A DNA stretch of 64,000 bases from Pelagibacterium luteolum (GTDB lineage: Bacteria; Pseudomonadota; Alphaproteobacteria; Rhizobiales; Devosiaceae). The notes under the pieces are model-generated. The model searched no databases. It saw only the letters and a program-made list of their open reading frames with translations, and was not told the origin of the DNA. Of the stretch, positions 17,524 to 26,871 are shown piece by piece; the first letter of the stretch is position 1; each line of letters begins with the position of its first letter. Where the stretch lies: positions 92,359 to 156,358 of the forward strand of contig NZ_FNCS01000007.1 in assembly GCF_900100665.1 (NCBI RefSeq), read 5' to 3'. The position numbers and the translations under genes are program-made.

Positions 17524-18810
17524 ATGATACAGACAGTACGCAAAGTTGCCATCGTGGGCTCGGCCCGCATTCCATTCTGCCGCGCCTACACAGGCTATGA
17601 AAACGAGTCCAACCTCTCGATGCTGGCAACCGCCATCGGCGGGCTCGCCGACAAATATGGCCTCAAGGGCCAGCGGGTCGGCGAGGTCATGGCCGGGTCG
17701 GTTATCTCCCACTCCAAAGATTTCAACATCGCGCGCGAAGCTTTGCTCGACGCCGGACTCTCACCGTCCACACCGGGCACGACGCTCCAGATCGCCTGTG
17801 GCACCTCGCTGCAGGCCGCCCTGACCCTTGCCGCCAAGATCGCCACGGGCGAAATCGACAGCGGTATAGCGGCGGGGTCGGACACCGTTTCCGACAGCCC
17901 GGTCGTTCTTGGCCCCAAGATGCAAAAGCGCATGATCGCCATGTCGCGCGCCCGCACCACGGGAGAGAAATTCTCGGCGTTCAAGGGCTTCAATTTCGGC
18001 GAGATCACTCCCGTCGCTCCATCCACCCAGGAGCCACGTACCGGCCTCTCCATGGGCGAGCATTGCGAGATCATGGCTAAGCAGTGGGGCATTTCGCGCG
18101 AGGCGCAGGACGTCCTCGCCCTGCGCAGCCATCAGAACGCCGCCGAAGCCTATGACACAGGCTTTCACGACGATCTGATCGTCCCGTGCGCCGGCATCTA
18201 CAAGGACAACAATGTCCGCCCCGATACCAGTCTTGAAAAGATGGCGACGATGAAGCCGGCTTTTGACAAGAAGTCCGGCAAGGGAACCCTAACTGCCGCC
18301 AATTCCACCCCGCTTACCGATGGTGCCGCTGCGGTGCTTCTGGCCAGCGAAGAGTGGGCGCGCGAACGTGGTCTGCCCATTCTCGGTTACCTCACCATGG
18401 GTGCGGTTTCGGCCAATGATTTCGCCCATGGCGACGGCCTCTTGATGGCGCCGACCATCGCTGTTTCGGACCTGATGCGGCGCGCCAATATCGGCTTTGC
18501 GGATATCGACCTTTTCGAGCTGCACGAGGCGTTTGCGGCGCAGGTGCTGTGCACGCTCGCTGCATGGGAAGATCCTGACTACAATCGGGCGATTTTGGGG
18601 CGAGATGATCCGCTTGGAAGCGTCCCTGTGGATAAAATCAACGTTTTTGGCTCGTCTTTGGCATATGGCCATCCCTTCGCAGCAACCGGTGCCCGCATCT
18701 TGGGGATGACAGCCAAGATGTTGAATCATCTTGAGAAAAGGCGAGCGCTTATCTCGGTCTGTACAGCAGGCGGGATGGGCGTTGCAGCTATCGTTGAAAG
18801 TGCTGCCTAA
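17524..18810 (+). CDS. fadI: 3-ketoacyl-CoA thiolase / acetyl-CoA acetyltransferase
   Basis: A 428-residue thiolase. The nucleophilic cysteine is C92 in LQIACGTSLQAA, the histidine lies in LFELHEAFAAQ, and the second acid-base cysteine is in ISVCTAGGMGVA. GSSLAYGHPFAATGARI is also present. It cleaves 3-ketoacyl-CoA to acetyl-CoA and a shortened acyl-CoA. The length (longer than the usual 390-400) agrees with the FadI branch that partners FadJ. It is co-transcribed with fadJ. Confidence 0.9.
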   Translation: MIQTVRKVAIVGSARIPFCRAYTGYENESNLSMLATAIGGLADKYGLKGQRVGEVMAGSVISHSKDFNIAREALLDAGLSPSTPGTTLQIACGTSLQAALTLAAKIATGEIDSGIAAGSDTVSDSPVVLGPKMQKRMIAMSRARTTGEKFSAFKGFNFGEITPVAPSTQEPRTGLSMGEHCEIMAKQWGISREAQDVLALRSHQNAAEAYDTGFHDDLIVPCAGIYKDNNVRPDTSLEKMATMKPAFDKKSGKGTLTAANSTPLTDGAAAVLLASEEWARERGLPILGYLTMGAVSANDFAHGDGLLMAPTIAVSDLMRRANIGFADIDLFELHEAFAAQVLCTLAAWEDPDYNRAILGRDDPLGSVPVDKINVFGSSLAYGHPFAATGARILGMTAKMLNHLEKRRALISVCTAGGMGVAAIVESAA

Positions 18811-18859
18811 TCAATGCTTGTCAAAGCCGTTTAGGCAAGGATAGGCTCCGTTCACACTT

Positions 18860-18883
18860 CAACGGGGAATGTTTTTCCCGTTG
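18860..18883 (+). terminator. Inverted repeat after fadI
   Basis: CAACGGG and CCCGTTG form a perfect 7-bp stem around a T-rich loop. There is no T run after the stem, so it is a weak terminator at best and could instead protect the transcript end. Confidence 0.35.
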
Positions 18884-18975
18884 AGCGTCGCTAGAGCTGC
18901 CCCAAAAATAAAGAGAGGGCGGCCGTGGGCTGGAAGCATCACAGACGTTCCAATAACAAAAAGGAGACGACCATC

Positions 18976-20601
18976 ATGATACGTACAACCAAGCTTTTGG
19001 CGGCGCTTGCCGCGACGACTTTCCTCGTCGCGCCCGCCTGGGCTGCCAATGTTCCCGACGGGGTGACGCTGGCCGAAGATCAGAGCTTCACCTATCGCGT
19101 GCTCGACGAGCACAGCTCGGTCGACCCGCAGATCGTTGAAGACGTCTCCGGCTCTGAAATCGTGCGCGACCTTTTCGAAGGCCTGCTGACCCAGAGCGCT
19201 GACGGCGAACTGCTCCCGGGCGTTGCGACCGAATGGGAATCCAACGAAGACTTCACCGAATGGACCTTTACCCTGCGTGACAACGCAGTCTGGTCTGATG
19301 GCGAGCCCGTCACCGCTGGCGACTTCGTCTATGCCTGGCAGCGCCTGGTCGATCCCGAGACCGCATCGCCTTACGCATGGTTCGGCGAGCTGATGAGCCT
19401 CGAAAACGCGTCGGCCATCATCGCCGGTGAAGTCGAGCCGTCCGAGCTTGGTGTCGAAGCCGTTGACGATCAGACCCTCGTGGTCCGCCTCTCCCAGGGC
19501 CTGCCGTTCTTTGACAGCATGCTGACCCATGCTTCGACCTTCCCTGCTCCGGCTTGGGTGATCGAAGAGCATGGCGACCAGTGGACGCGTCCTGAGAACA
19601 TCGTCACCAATGGCGCCTACATCCTCTCCGAGCACGTTCCGCAGGAACGCTCGGTTCGCGTCAAGTCCGACACCTATTGGGACGCTGAAAACACCGTTCT
19701 TGAAACCGTTACTGCGCTGGTCATCAATGACGAAAACCAGGCACTGACCCGTTTCCTTGCTGGCGAACTCGACCGCACCGAAGTGCCGACCGGTCAGTAT
19801 CCTCGCCTTGTCGAAGAATATCCCGATACAGCGATCTCGATCCCGACGCTCTGCACCTATTACTACAACTTCAATCTGCGCGATGGTGGCCCGGAAGCGA
19901 CGCAGGACGTCCGCGTCCGTCAGGCCCTCAGCTATGCGGTTGATCGTGATGTGATCGTCGATCAGGTTCTCCAGGGCGGCCAGACTGCGGCCTATGTCTT
20001 TGCTCCCGTCGGGATGGAAAACATGGGCACGCCGGAAATCGGCTACGAAGACATGACGCAGGCTGAGCGCGATGCCGAAGCCGTGCGCCTGATGGAAGAA
20101 GCCGGCTATGGCCCCGGTGGTGAAACGCTCGAACTCTCGATCCTTTACAACACCTCCGATGCGCACCGCCAGCTGGCCACCGTTATGGGCCAGATGTGGC
20201 AGCAGAAGCTTGGCGTGAACACCACGCTCGAAAACATGGAATGGAACACCTTCCTCGAAGCCCGCGAAAATGGCGACTTTGACGTCTCGCGTGGTGGCTG
20301 GTGTGCCGACTACAACGATCCCTCGACGTTCCTTGATCTGTTCAACACCAACTCTGGCTACAACGACGCCGCCTACAGCAATGAAGAAGTCGATGCGCTT
20401 CTCGCTGAAGGCAAGTCGCTGGCCGATGCCGAAGAGATCAACGCTCAGATCGAAGAGATTGTGGCCGAAGAAATGCCGGTGATCCCGGTTTATCACTACG
20501 CCAACGTCTACATGCTGAATCCGCAGATTCAGGAATGGCCGATCAACAACGTTGAAGCCAACTGGTACTCGAAAGACCTCTACAAGGTCGCCGCCGAGTA
20601 A
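18976..20601 (+). CDS. oppA: Oligopeptide ABC transporter, periplasmic binding protein
   Basis: A 541-residue extracellular solute-binding protein of family 5. It begins with a signal peptide ending in APAWA, then RVLDEHSSVDPQIVEDVSGS and the family hallmark WTFTLRDNAVWSDGEPVTAGDFVYAWQ. The strong AAGGAG nine bases before the ATG selects this start. It binds oligopeptides in the periplasm for the OppBCDF permease encoded next. A strong hairpin between oppA and oppB suggests higher oppA mRNA levels. Dipeptides or other substrates cannot be excluded. Confidence 0.88.
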   Translation: MIRTTKLLAALAATTFLVAPAWAANVPDGVTLAEDQSFTYRVLDEHSSVDPQIVEDVSGSEIVRDLFEGLLTQSADGELLPGVATEWESNEDFTEWTFTLRDNAVWSDGEPVTAGDFVYAWQRLVDPETASPYAWFGELMSLENASAIIAGEVEPSELGVEAVDDQTLVVRLSQGLPFFDSMLTHASTFPAPAWVIEEHGDQWTRPENIVTNGAYILSEHVPQERSVRVKSDTYWDAENTVLETVTALVINDENQALTRFLAGELDRTEVPTGQYPRLVEEYPDTAISIPTLCTYYYNFNLRDGGPEATQDVRVRQALSYAVDRDVIVDQVLQGGQTAAYVFAPVGMENMGTPEIGYEDMTQAERDAEAVRLMEEAGYGPGGETLELSILYNTSDAHRQLATVMGQMWQQKLGVNTTLENMEWNTFLEARENGDFDVSRGGWCADYNDPSTFLDLFNTNSGYNDAAYSNEEVDALLAEGKSLADAEEINAQIEEIVAEEMPVIPVYHYANVYMLNPQIQEWPINNVEANWYSKDLYKVAAE

Positions 20602-20617
20602 CAGCTCTTTGATTAGG

Positions 20618-20652
20618 GATCCCGCGCTCCTTGCCTTAAGGGGCGCGGGATC
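20618..20652 (+). terminator. Strong hairpin between oppA and oppB
   Basis: GATCCCGCGC pairs perfectly with GCGCGGGATC around a 15-base loop. It lacks a T run. It probably stabilises the 3' end of the abundant binding-protein mRNA or lets only part of transcription pass to oppB. Confidence 0.55.
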
Positions 20653-20780
20653 TCCCCCTTTCAGGGTAAAGAAATGACAGGGCGCCGCTGCCTCACACGC
20701 GCCTTTGCATCGGTTTTGCAAAGCGCTGTCTTCCGCATATCCGGACATTGGGCCGCGTTGCGCGCGCACGGATCATCGAC

Positions 20781-21704
20781 ATGTTGAAATACATCCTCAA
20801 GCGTCTCGGGATCGCAATCCCGACGCTCCTGATATTGATCGTTTTTTCCTTCGTTCTGATGCGCGTTGCCCCCGGCGGTCCGTTCAGTTCAGAGCGGCCC
20901 TTGCCGCCCCAGGTTCTCGCGAACGTCAACGCCAAATTCGGCCTCGATCAGCCCTGGCATATCCAGCTCTGGGAATATCTGGTCGGCATCATAACGCGCT
21001 TCGATTTCGGCCCGTCCTTCGCCTATACCGACAGGACGGTGAACGACATCATCATGCAGGGCTTTCCTGTAACGCTGACCTATGGCGCCTGGGCTTTCGT
21101 CCTTGCCGTTCTGATCGGCTGCGCGCTGGGTATCGCCGCCGCCGTTCGCCACAACACATGGCTCGATTATCTCGCCGTGGGCACCTCGATCGGCGCGCAG
21201 GTCCTTCCCAATTTCGTCATGGCCCCCCTTCTGGTGATCGTCTTCACCCTTTGGCTGGGTTGGCTTCCCGGCGGTGGCTGGCGTGGCGGACAATGGCCCT
21301 ATGTGATCATGCCGGTCATTGCGCTCGGCACGAGTTACATGGCCTCGATCGCCCGTATCACGCGCTCGTCCATGCTCGAAGTGCTCAGCTCCAACTTCAT
21401 CCGTACAGCGCGCGCCAAGGGTATGCCGGCAACGCACGTCATCGTGCGGCACGCGCTTAAGCCCGCTCTGATGCCGTTGCTGTCCTATCTCGGCCCGGCC
21501 TTCGTCGGCATGGTCACCGGCTCGGTCATCATCGACGTGTTCTTTTCGACGGGCGGCATCGGGCAATTGTTCACCAACAGCGCGTTCAACCGCGACTATT
21601 CGGTGATCATGGGCATCACCATCCTGCTCGGGGCGCTCACCATCAGTTTCAACCTTCTGGTCGATATCCTCTATGCCTGGATCGACCCGCGCATCCGCTA
21701 CTAG
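20781..21704 (+). CDS. oppB: Oligopeptide ABC transporter permease OppB
   Basis: A 307-residue inner-membrane protein with six predicted helices, the first being LGIAIPTLLILIVFSFVLMR. The cytoplasmic EAA-type loop that contacts the ATPase reads NFIRTARAKGMPATHVIVRHALKPALMPLL. ATG at 20781 gives the usual OppB length; a TTG 33 bases upstream is possible. It forms the channel with OppC. Confidence 0.88.
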   Translation: MLKYILKRLGIAIPTLLILIVFSFVLMRVAPGGPFSSERPLPPQVLANVNAKFGLDQPWHIQLWEYLVGIITRFDFGPSFAYTDRTVNDIIMQGFPVTLTYGAWAFVLAVLIGCALGIAAAVRHNTWLDYLAVGTSIGAQVLPNFVMAPLLVIVFTLWLGWLPGGGWRGGQWPYVIMPVIALGTSYMASIARITRSSMLEVLSSNFIRTARAKGMPATHVIVRHALKPALMPLLSYLGPAFVGMVTGSVIIDVFFSTGGIGQLFTNSAFNRDYSVIMGITILLGALTISFNLLVDILYAWIDPRIRY

Positions 21705-21714
21705 GAGACCAGCC

Positions 21715-22659
21715 ATGGTACTGCGTCCTATACGGGTCCAGGCGGCGGCCGATCCCATCGACGTCAACGACGCCAATTATGAAGTCAGCACCAAGGCCCG
21801 CTCGCTTTGGGCCGATGCCGCGCGGCGCTTTTTCGGTCACGTCCCGTCCGTCATCAGTCTTGTCGTCCTGATCCTCGTTGCCCTCTTTGCCTTCACCGGC
21901 CATTTCTTTGCTGTGTGGAGCAATGCGGAGATCGACTGGTCGGTGCTCGGCAATGTCCGCGTTGCCGGTGCGCCGTCCCTGGAAACCGGACACTTTTTCG
22001 GCACCGACGATCTGGGCCGCGATCTTTATTCCCGCGTCGTTCAAGGCAGCCAGATTTCGTTGATGGTCGGCCTTGTGGGTGCAGGCATCGCCGTGATCGT
22101 GGGTACGCTCTATGGCGCTGTCGCCGGATATTTCGGCGGCCGCGTGGATTCGATCATGATGCGCTTTGTCGATATCATGCTCTCGATCCCCTACATGTTC
22201 GTTCTCATCCTTCTGCTTGTCGTGTTCGGACGCTCGATCTCGATGCTGTTCGTCGGCATCGGGTTGATCTCGTGGCTCGACATGTCGCGCATCGTGCGCG
22301 GACAGACGCTGTCATTGAAGGAAAAGGAATTCGTCGAGGCGGCACGGGCCGGCGGGGCAGGGCACTTCACCATCATTCTGCGCCACATCATTCCCAATCT
22401 TTTGGGGATCGTCGTTGTCTATGCCACGCTTCTCGTGCCGCAGATGATCCTCACCGAGAGCTTCATTTCCTTTCTCGGGCTGGGCGTGCAGGAGCCACTG
22501 ACCTCATGGGGCGCTCTGATCAGCCAGGGGGCGGGCACCGTGATGTACGGAACGCTCTGGCAACTGCTGTTCCCGCTGTTTTTCTTCATCATCACGCTTT
22601 TTAGTTTCTACTTCGTCGGCGACGGTCTGCGCGATGCGCTCGACCCGCGTGACCGGTGA
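21715..22659 (+). CDS. oppC: Oligopeptide ABC transporter permease OppC
   Basis: A 314-residue permease. An N-terminal cytoplasmic tail precedes the first helix (SVISLVVLILVALFAFTGHF). The typical GTDDLGRDLYSRVVQGSQIS follows, and the EAA loop reads EFVEAARAGGAGHFTIILRH. AGGAG lies eight bases before the ATG. It pairs with OppB to form the membrane channel and is followed by oppD after 13 bases. Confidence 0.88.
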   Translation: MVLRPIRVQAAADPIDVNDANYEVSTKARSLWADAARRFFGHVPSVISLVVLILVALFAFTGHFFAVWSNAEIDWSVLGNVRVAGAPSLETGHFFGTDDLGRDLYSRVVQGSQISLMVGLVGAGIAVIVGTLYGAVAGYFGGRVDSIMMRFVDIMLSIPYMFVLILLLVVFGRSISMLFVGIGLISWLDMSRIVRGQTLSLKEKEFVEAARAGGAGHFTIILRHIIPNLLGIVVVYATLLVPQMILTESFISFLGLGVQEPLTSWGALISQGAGTVMYGTLWQLLFPLFFFIITLFSFYFVGDGLRDALDPRDR

Positions 22660-22672
22660 GGAAAGGTCGACC

Positions 22673-23695
22673 ATGACAATGCTCGAAGTCACCGATCTCT
22701 CGGTGTCGTTCAGAACGCAGGCCGGCACGGTCCGCGCCGTCGACAAGATGAACTTTTCCGTCGCCCCCGGCCAGACGCTCGCCATCGTTGGCGAGTCCGG
22801 TTCGGGCAAGAGCCAGACGGTCATGGCTGCCATGGGTCTTCTTGCCAACAATGGCGAAGTTGAAGGTTCGGTCAAGTTCGACGGGCGCGAGCTCATCGGC
22901 ATGAAGTCCGGCGATCTTAATAAGATCCGCGGCCAGGACATGGCCATGATCTTTCAAGACCCCATGACCTCGCTCAACCCCTATCTGCGGGTCGAAGACC
23001 AGATGGTCGAAGTGCTCATGTTTCATAAGAACATGAAGCGCAAGGAGGCGATCGATCGGTCTGAAGAGATGCTCAAGACCGTGCATCTGCCCGATCCGCG
23101 CCGTATCCTGCGCCGCTATCCCCACGAGCTCTCGGGCGGCCAGCGTCAGCGCGTCATGATCGCTATGGCGCTCCTTTGCGACCCGAAGGTTCTGATCGCC
23201 GACGAGCCGACCACGGCGCTCGACGTTACCGTTCAGGCGCAGATGCTCAAGCTCTTTGCCGAATTGACCGATAAGTTCAATACGGCCTTGATCATCATCA
23301 CCCACGACCTTGGCGTTGTCGCCGGCCTCGCTGACGAGATGATGGTGATGTATGCCGGGCGCGTGGTCGAAAAGGGTAGTGTGGACGAATTGTTCTACGA
23401 CCCGCGTCACCCTTACACCTTCGGTCTGCTCCATTCGACGCCGCATGTGCAGCAGGGCCGCGACCGCTTGGCGCCCATCAAGGGGCTGCCGCCCAACCTC
23501 ACCAATCTGCCGCCCGGCTGTGCGTTCAATCCGCGCTGTGCCTTCCGGTTCGACCGCTGCGTCAAGGAGCGGCCGGCCCTGATCGTGCGCGAGCACAATC
23601 GTCTCAGCGCCTGCTTTTACGAAGGCGAAATGACCGAGCACGACATGGAAGAAGATCTGGTGCACGACAGAGAAAAGGACGTGGCGGCGACATGA
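22673..23695 (+). CDS. oppD: Oligopeptide ABC transporter ATPase OppD
   Basis: A 340-residue ATP-binding protein with Walker A GESGSGKS, signature LSGGQRQRV, Walker B VLIADEPTTALD and switch histidine in IIITHDLGVVA. The C-terminal oligopeptide extension has the cysteine pattern GCAFNPRCAFRFDRC, a putative iron-sulfur site known in peptide-transporter ATPases. Its stop overlaps the oppF start by four bases. Confidence 0.9.
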   Translation: MTMLEVTDLSVSFRTQAGTVRAVDKMNFSVAPGQTLAIVGESGSGKSQTVMAAMGLLANNGEVEGSVKFDGRELIGMKSGDLNKIRGQDMAMIFQDPMTSLNPYLRVEDQMVEVLMFHKNMKRKEAIDRSEEMLKTVHLPDPRRILRRYPHELSGGQRQRVMIAMALLCDPKVLIADEPTTALDVTVQAQMLKLFAELTDKFNTALIIITHDLGVVAGLADEMMVMYAGRVVEKGSVDELFYDPRHPYTFGLLHSTPHVQQGRDRLAPIKGLPPNLTNLPPGCAFNPRCAFRFDRCVKERPALIVREHNRLSACFYEGEMTEHDMEEDLVHDREKDVAAT

Positions 23696-24720
23696 ACGAC
23701 CAAACGCCAATCTTGCTCAACGTCCAAAATCTCACCAAGCGGTTCGCGATCGCCAACGGGTTGTTCAACAAGCCCCTGACGCTGACCGCCGTCGACGATG
23801 TGAGCTTTTCTGTCAAACGCGGCGAAACCCTCGGTATCGTGGGGGAATCGGGCTGCGGAAAATCGACGCTCGGTCGCTGTATCCTACAACTCATCGAGCC
23901 CGATGACGGCAAGGTCATCTGGCTCGGTCGTGATCTCACCGAGTTCTCCAAGGATGAAATGCGCAAGGCGCGGACCGACCTGCAGATCATTTTCCAGGAT
24001 CCGCTGGCCTCGCTTAATCCGCGCATGACGGTGGGCGAAATCATCGCCGACCCGTTGCGGACGCTCAAGCCCGAAATGAACCGCGAACAGCGCCGCCAGC
24101 GCGTGCGAGAGATGATGGATGCGGTGGGGCTCTTGCCCGAAATGATCAACCGCTACCCGCACGAGTTTTCGGGTGGACAGGCCCAACGTATCGGCATTGC
24201 CCGCGCGCTGGTCACCGGTCCCAAGCTGATCCTCTGCGATGAGCCGGTCTCGGCGCTCGACGTCTCGATCCAGGCCCAGATCCTGAACCTTCTCGCCGAT
24301 CTCAAGGACGAGTTCGGCCTAACGCTGATTTTCATCAGCCATGATCTCTCGGTCGTCCGGCACGTCTCGGATCGCATCCTGGTTCTCTATCTCGGCCGTA
24401 TCGCCGAATTGGCCGAGAGCGAAACGCTTTACAACGACCCGCGCCATCCCTACTCGCGCGCGCTCCTGACCGCCGTGCCGATCGCCGATCCCAAGCTGGC
24501 CCGCCAGCATGTGACCGAAGCGTTGGAGGGGGAAATTCCGTCGCCAATCAATCCGCCGTCGGGCTGCTATTTCCGCACCCGCTGCCCCTACGCTATCGAT
24601 CGGTGCGCACAGATCGTGCCGCCGCTCGAGACGACAGATACCGGTTCGGAAGCGTCCTGCATTCGCTGGGCGGAAATCCAGGCCGATCCGGAAGGGGCCC
24701 GGACCCGGCCCCGGGAATAG
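23692..24720 (+). CDS. oppF: Oligopeptide ABC transporter ATPase OppF
   Basis: A 342-residue ATPase with Walker A GESGCGKSTLG, signature FSGGQAQRIGIARAL, Walker B LILCDEPVSALD and switch histidine in FISHDLSVVRH. A C-terminal cysteine motif YFRTRCPYAIDRC precedes a short Arg/Pro-rich tail. It forms the ATPase heterodimer with OppD and is the last gene of the opp operon. Confidence 0.9.
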   Translation: MNDQTPILLNVQNLTKRFAIANGLFNKPLTLTAVDDVSFSVKRGETLGIVGESGCGKSTLGRCILQLIEPDDGKVIWLGRDLTEFSKDEMRKARTDLQIIFQDPLASLNPRMTVGEIIADPLRTLKPEMNREQRRQRVREMMDAVGLLPEMINRYPHEFSGGQAQRIGIARALVTGPKLILCDEPVSALDVSIQAQILNLLADLKDEFGLTLIFISHDLSVVRHVSDRILVLYLGRIAELAESETLYNDPRHPYSRALLTAVPIADPKLARQHVTEALEGEIPSPINPPSGCYFRTRCPYAIDRCAQIVPPLETTDTGSEASCIRWAEIQADPEGARTRPRE

Positions 24721-24915
24721 ACCCGATCCGGGCCGGCGCAGCGCGTGCCGGCCGGGGCAGATGGTCGTCAAGAATACCGGGGCCAAGCGCCTCAAAAATC
24801 CCGGTAAAGCCTCGCGCGACTCGCGTTGACAGTGAGAGGCTTTGCCCCTATGTTCCGGCCAACTCATTCTGCGGTGCCTTGAGCCCCGCCGATCTTTTAT
24901 TGCCCGAGGTTTAAA

Positions 24916-25041
24916 ATGAAAATCCGCAACTCGCTCAAGGCGCTCATGACCCGGCACCGGGACAACAAGCTGGTCCGCCGTCGTGGCCGCGTCTATATCA
25001 TCAACAAGGTCAACAAGCGCATGAAGGCCCGCCAGGGCTAA
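24916..25041 (+). CDS. rpmJ: 50S ribosomal protein L36, zinc-free (YkgO-like) form
   Basis: A 41-residue basic protein beginning [18 protein letters not shown] and ending [10 protein letters not shown]. Classical L36 has a four-residue zinc site (three Cys, one His); here there is no cysteine, so it is the zinc-independent type. A start at ATG 24916 gives the family length exactly. It is monocistronic and ends in a textbook terminator 20 bases downstream. Confidence 0.92.
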   Translation: MKIRNSLKALMTRHRDNKLVRRRGRVYIINKVNKRMKARQG

Positions 25042-25061
25042 TCTGCCGCTTCATCGGCTTT

Positions 25062-25091
25062 AAAAAGGGCTCGCTTCGGCGAGCCCTTTTT
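25062..25091 (+). terminator. Intrinsic terminator of rpmJ
   Basis: AAAAAGGGCTCGC and GCGAGCCCTTTTT form a perfect stem around a TTCG tetraloop, with the T run as part of the stem. It may work in both directions. Confidence 0.9.
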
Positions 25092-25373
25092 GTTTCGGGC
25101 GGGGGATGTGTAAGACGCGGTTCTTGCCATACCAAAGGCGTCATCCCGGACCTGATCCGGGACCCAGTATGCTCCGCCTATCTGTTCTATCGACATCGCG
25201 CGGCACACGCCCGGACCGCTCGCTCACGCATCGACTAGGTCGCGCGCCAGCGCAACAACCGCATCCGACCGCCGCCGTCACCCCGTGGCGCGACCCGAGG
25301 GCCCAGCAGCCTTTCGACACGCGCAGCGATCATGGGATATCAAACGGCAGCGAGTACCACGTGCTCTGCATCA
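25092..25373. other. Intergenic stretch with a palindromic repeat
   Basis: No credible gene lies between the rpmJ terminator and the pyk terminator. The only recognisable element is the REP-like palindrome at 25140. Short open frames across it are products of GC-rich repeat sequence. Confidence 0.6.
25140..25177 (+). repeat. REP-like palindrome, long form
   Basis: GTCA is followed by TCCCGGA and TCCGGGA arms around CCTGA, then CCCAGTATGCTCCGC. The same layout, with the CCAGTATGCTCC tail, recurs at 51803 and 58783. Confidence 0.8.
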
Positions 25374-25403
25374 ACAAAAAACCCTCGGGACAAGCCCGAG
25401 GGT
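25374..25403 (-). terminator. Intrinsic terminator of pyk
   Basis: On the minus strand ACCCTCGGG and CCCGAGGGT pair around CTTGT, followed directly by a run of Ts. The stem resembles the short palindromic repeat found elsewhere in the window, so a repeat may have become the terminator. Confidence 0.85.
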
Positions 25404-25434
25404 CATAGTTCATTTGGGAGCGGCAGCGGTGTCC

Positions 25435-26871
25435 TTACGACCCGCCAGCCCCGTCCTGTCCGACAAACGCAATCCGCAGCATATTGGTCGCGCCCGGTGT
25501 GCCCAGCGGCACACCCGCCGTGATCGCCACGCGATCGCCGGGCCGCGCAAGACCTTCGACGTAAGCGATCGAACACGCCCGATCCACCATGTCCTCAAGC
25601 GAGATCGCGTCCTCGGTCTGCACGCAATGCAGCCCCCATACGATCGACAGTCGGCGCACTGTGGTGATCTTGGGCGAGAGCGCGATGATCGGCTTGGAAG
25701 GTCGCTCACGGCTGGCGCGGATGCCGGTGGAGCCCGAGGAGGTGTAGGTCACGATAGCGGCCAGATCGAGCGTCTCGGCCACCTGACGCGTCGCTGCCGA
25801 AATGGCATCGGCGGCTGTGGCTTCGGGTTCGGTTGCCTGTGCACGGATAATACCCTGATAGAGCGCGTCCTGTTCGACGGCCTCGGCGATCTTGTTCATC
25901 GTCACCACGGCTTCGACGGGGTAGGAACCCGAAGCGCTTTCGGCCGACAACATCACTGCGTCGGCGCCCTCAAAGACCGCGATAGAGACGTCGGACACTT
26001 CCGCGCGTGTCGGGACGGGCGAAGTGATCATCGATTCCAGCATCTGGGTCGCCACGACTACAGGCTTGCCCAGTCGGCGGCACATGCGGATCATGCGCTT
26101 TTGCAGTCCCGGCACCGTTTCGAGCGGCATCTCCACGCCAAGATCGCCACGCGCGATCATGATGGCATCAGAAAGCCTGATGATTTCCTCTAGCCGGTCG
26201 ATCGCCTGCGGCTTTTCGATCTTGGCGAGAACCCCGGCGCGGCCCTGAACGAGTTTGCGCACCTCGATCATGTCCTCAGGGCGCTGCACAAAGGACAGCG
26301 CCACCCAGTCGATCTCGGTTTCAAGCGCCGCCTTCAAGTCGGCACGGTCCTTCTCTGTCAGAACACCAACCGTGAGCATGGTGTCGGGCAGCGACACACC
26401 CTTGCGGTTGGACAGCTTGCCGCCATAGACCACTGTGGTGTTGATCGCTTCCGGGGAGGTTGCGGTCACGCGCAGTTCGATCTTGCCGTCGTCGAGCAAC
26501 AGGCGGTCGCCCACGCTCACCGAAGCGAGAATTTCCGGGTGGGGAAGATAGACGCGGGTCTTGTCGCCGGGCAGATCCGACGCGTCGAGGGTGAAGGTCT
26601 CGCCCTTGCCCAGCATCACAGAGCCCTCGGCGAATGTGCCGACGCGAAGCTTTGGCCCCTGGAGATCGACGAGAATGCCGATCGGATAGCGCAGCGTCCG
26701 CTCCACCTGGCGGATCTTGGCGACCGTCTCGCGCATCAGCTCATGGCTTGCATGGCTCATGTTGATGCGGAACACGTCGGCCCCGGCGCGTGCCAATTCC
26801 TCGATGACCTTGATGTCATTGGAGGCGGGCCCGAGCGTAGCCAGGATTTTTACGCGGCGCGATCTCTTCAT
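25435..26871 (-). CDS. pyk: Pyruvate kinase
   Basis: A 478-residue glycolytic enzyme turning phosphoenolpyruvate and ADP into pyruvate and ATP. It starts MKRSRRVKILATLGPAS, has the active-site lysine and metal residues in KIEKPQAIDRLEEI and MIARGDLGVEMP, and keeps MLSAESASGSYPVEAV. The C-terminal domain is complete and ends GQDGAGGS. The ATG overlaps the stop of the upstream DUF1036 gene, so the two are coupled. A long upstream extension of the frame lies inside that gene and is not used. Confidence 0.95.
   Translation of the reverse strand: MKRSRRVKILATLGPASNDIKVIEELARAGADVFRINMSHASHELMRETVAKIRQVERTLRYPIGILVDLQGPKLRVGTFAEGSVMLGKGETFTLDASDLPGDKTRVYLPHPEILASVSVGDRLLLDDGKIELRVTATSPEAINTTVVYGGKLSNRKGVSLPDTMLTVGVLTEKDRADLKAALETEIDWVALSFVQRPEDMIEVRKLVQGRAGVLAKIEKPQAIDRLEEIIRLSDAIMIARGDLGVEMPLETVPGLQKRMIRMCRRLGKPVVVATQMLESMITSPVPTRAEVSDVSIAVFEGADAVMLSAESASGSYPVEAVVTMNKIAEAVEQDALYQGIIRAQATEPEATAADAISAATRQVAETLDLAAIVTYTSSGSTGIRASRERPSKPIIALSPKITTVRRLSIVWGLHCVQTEDAISLEDMVDRACSIAYVEGLARPGDRVAITAGVPLGTPGATNMLRIAFVGQDGAGGS

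Noticed and set aside
15502..17712. Open frame of over 700 codons on the minus strand opposite fadJ
   Set aside because: It is a shadow frame produced by GC-rich codon use; the plus strand holds complete catalytic motifs and the shadow has none.
18859..20769. Open frame of over 600 codons opposite oppA
   Set aside because: Shadow of oppA; no domain, no ribosome-binding site, and it crosses the control region of the opp operon.
25106..25408. 100-codon plus-strand frame between rpmJ and pyk
   Set aside because: It runs through the REP-like palindrome and into the pyk terminator; no conserved domain seen.
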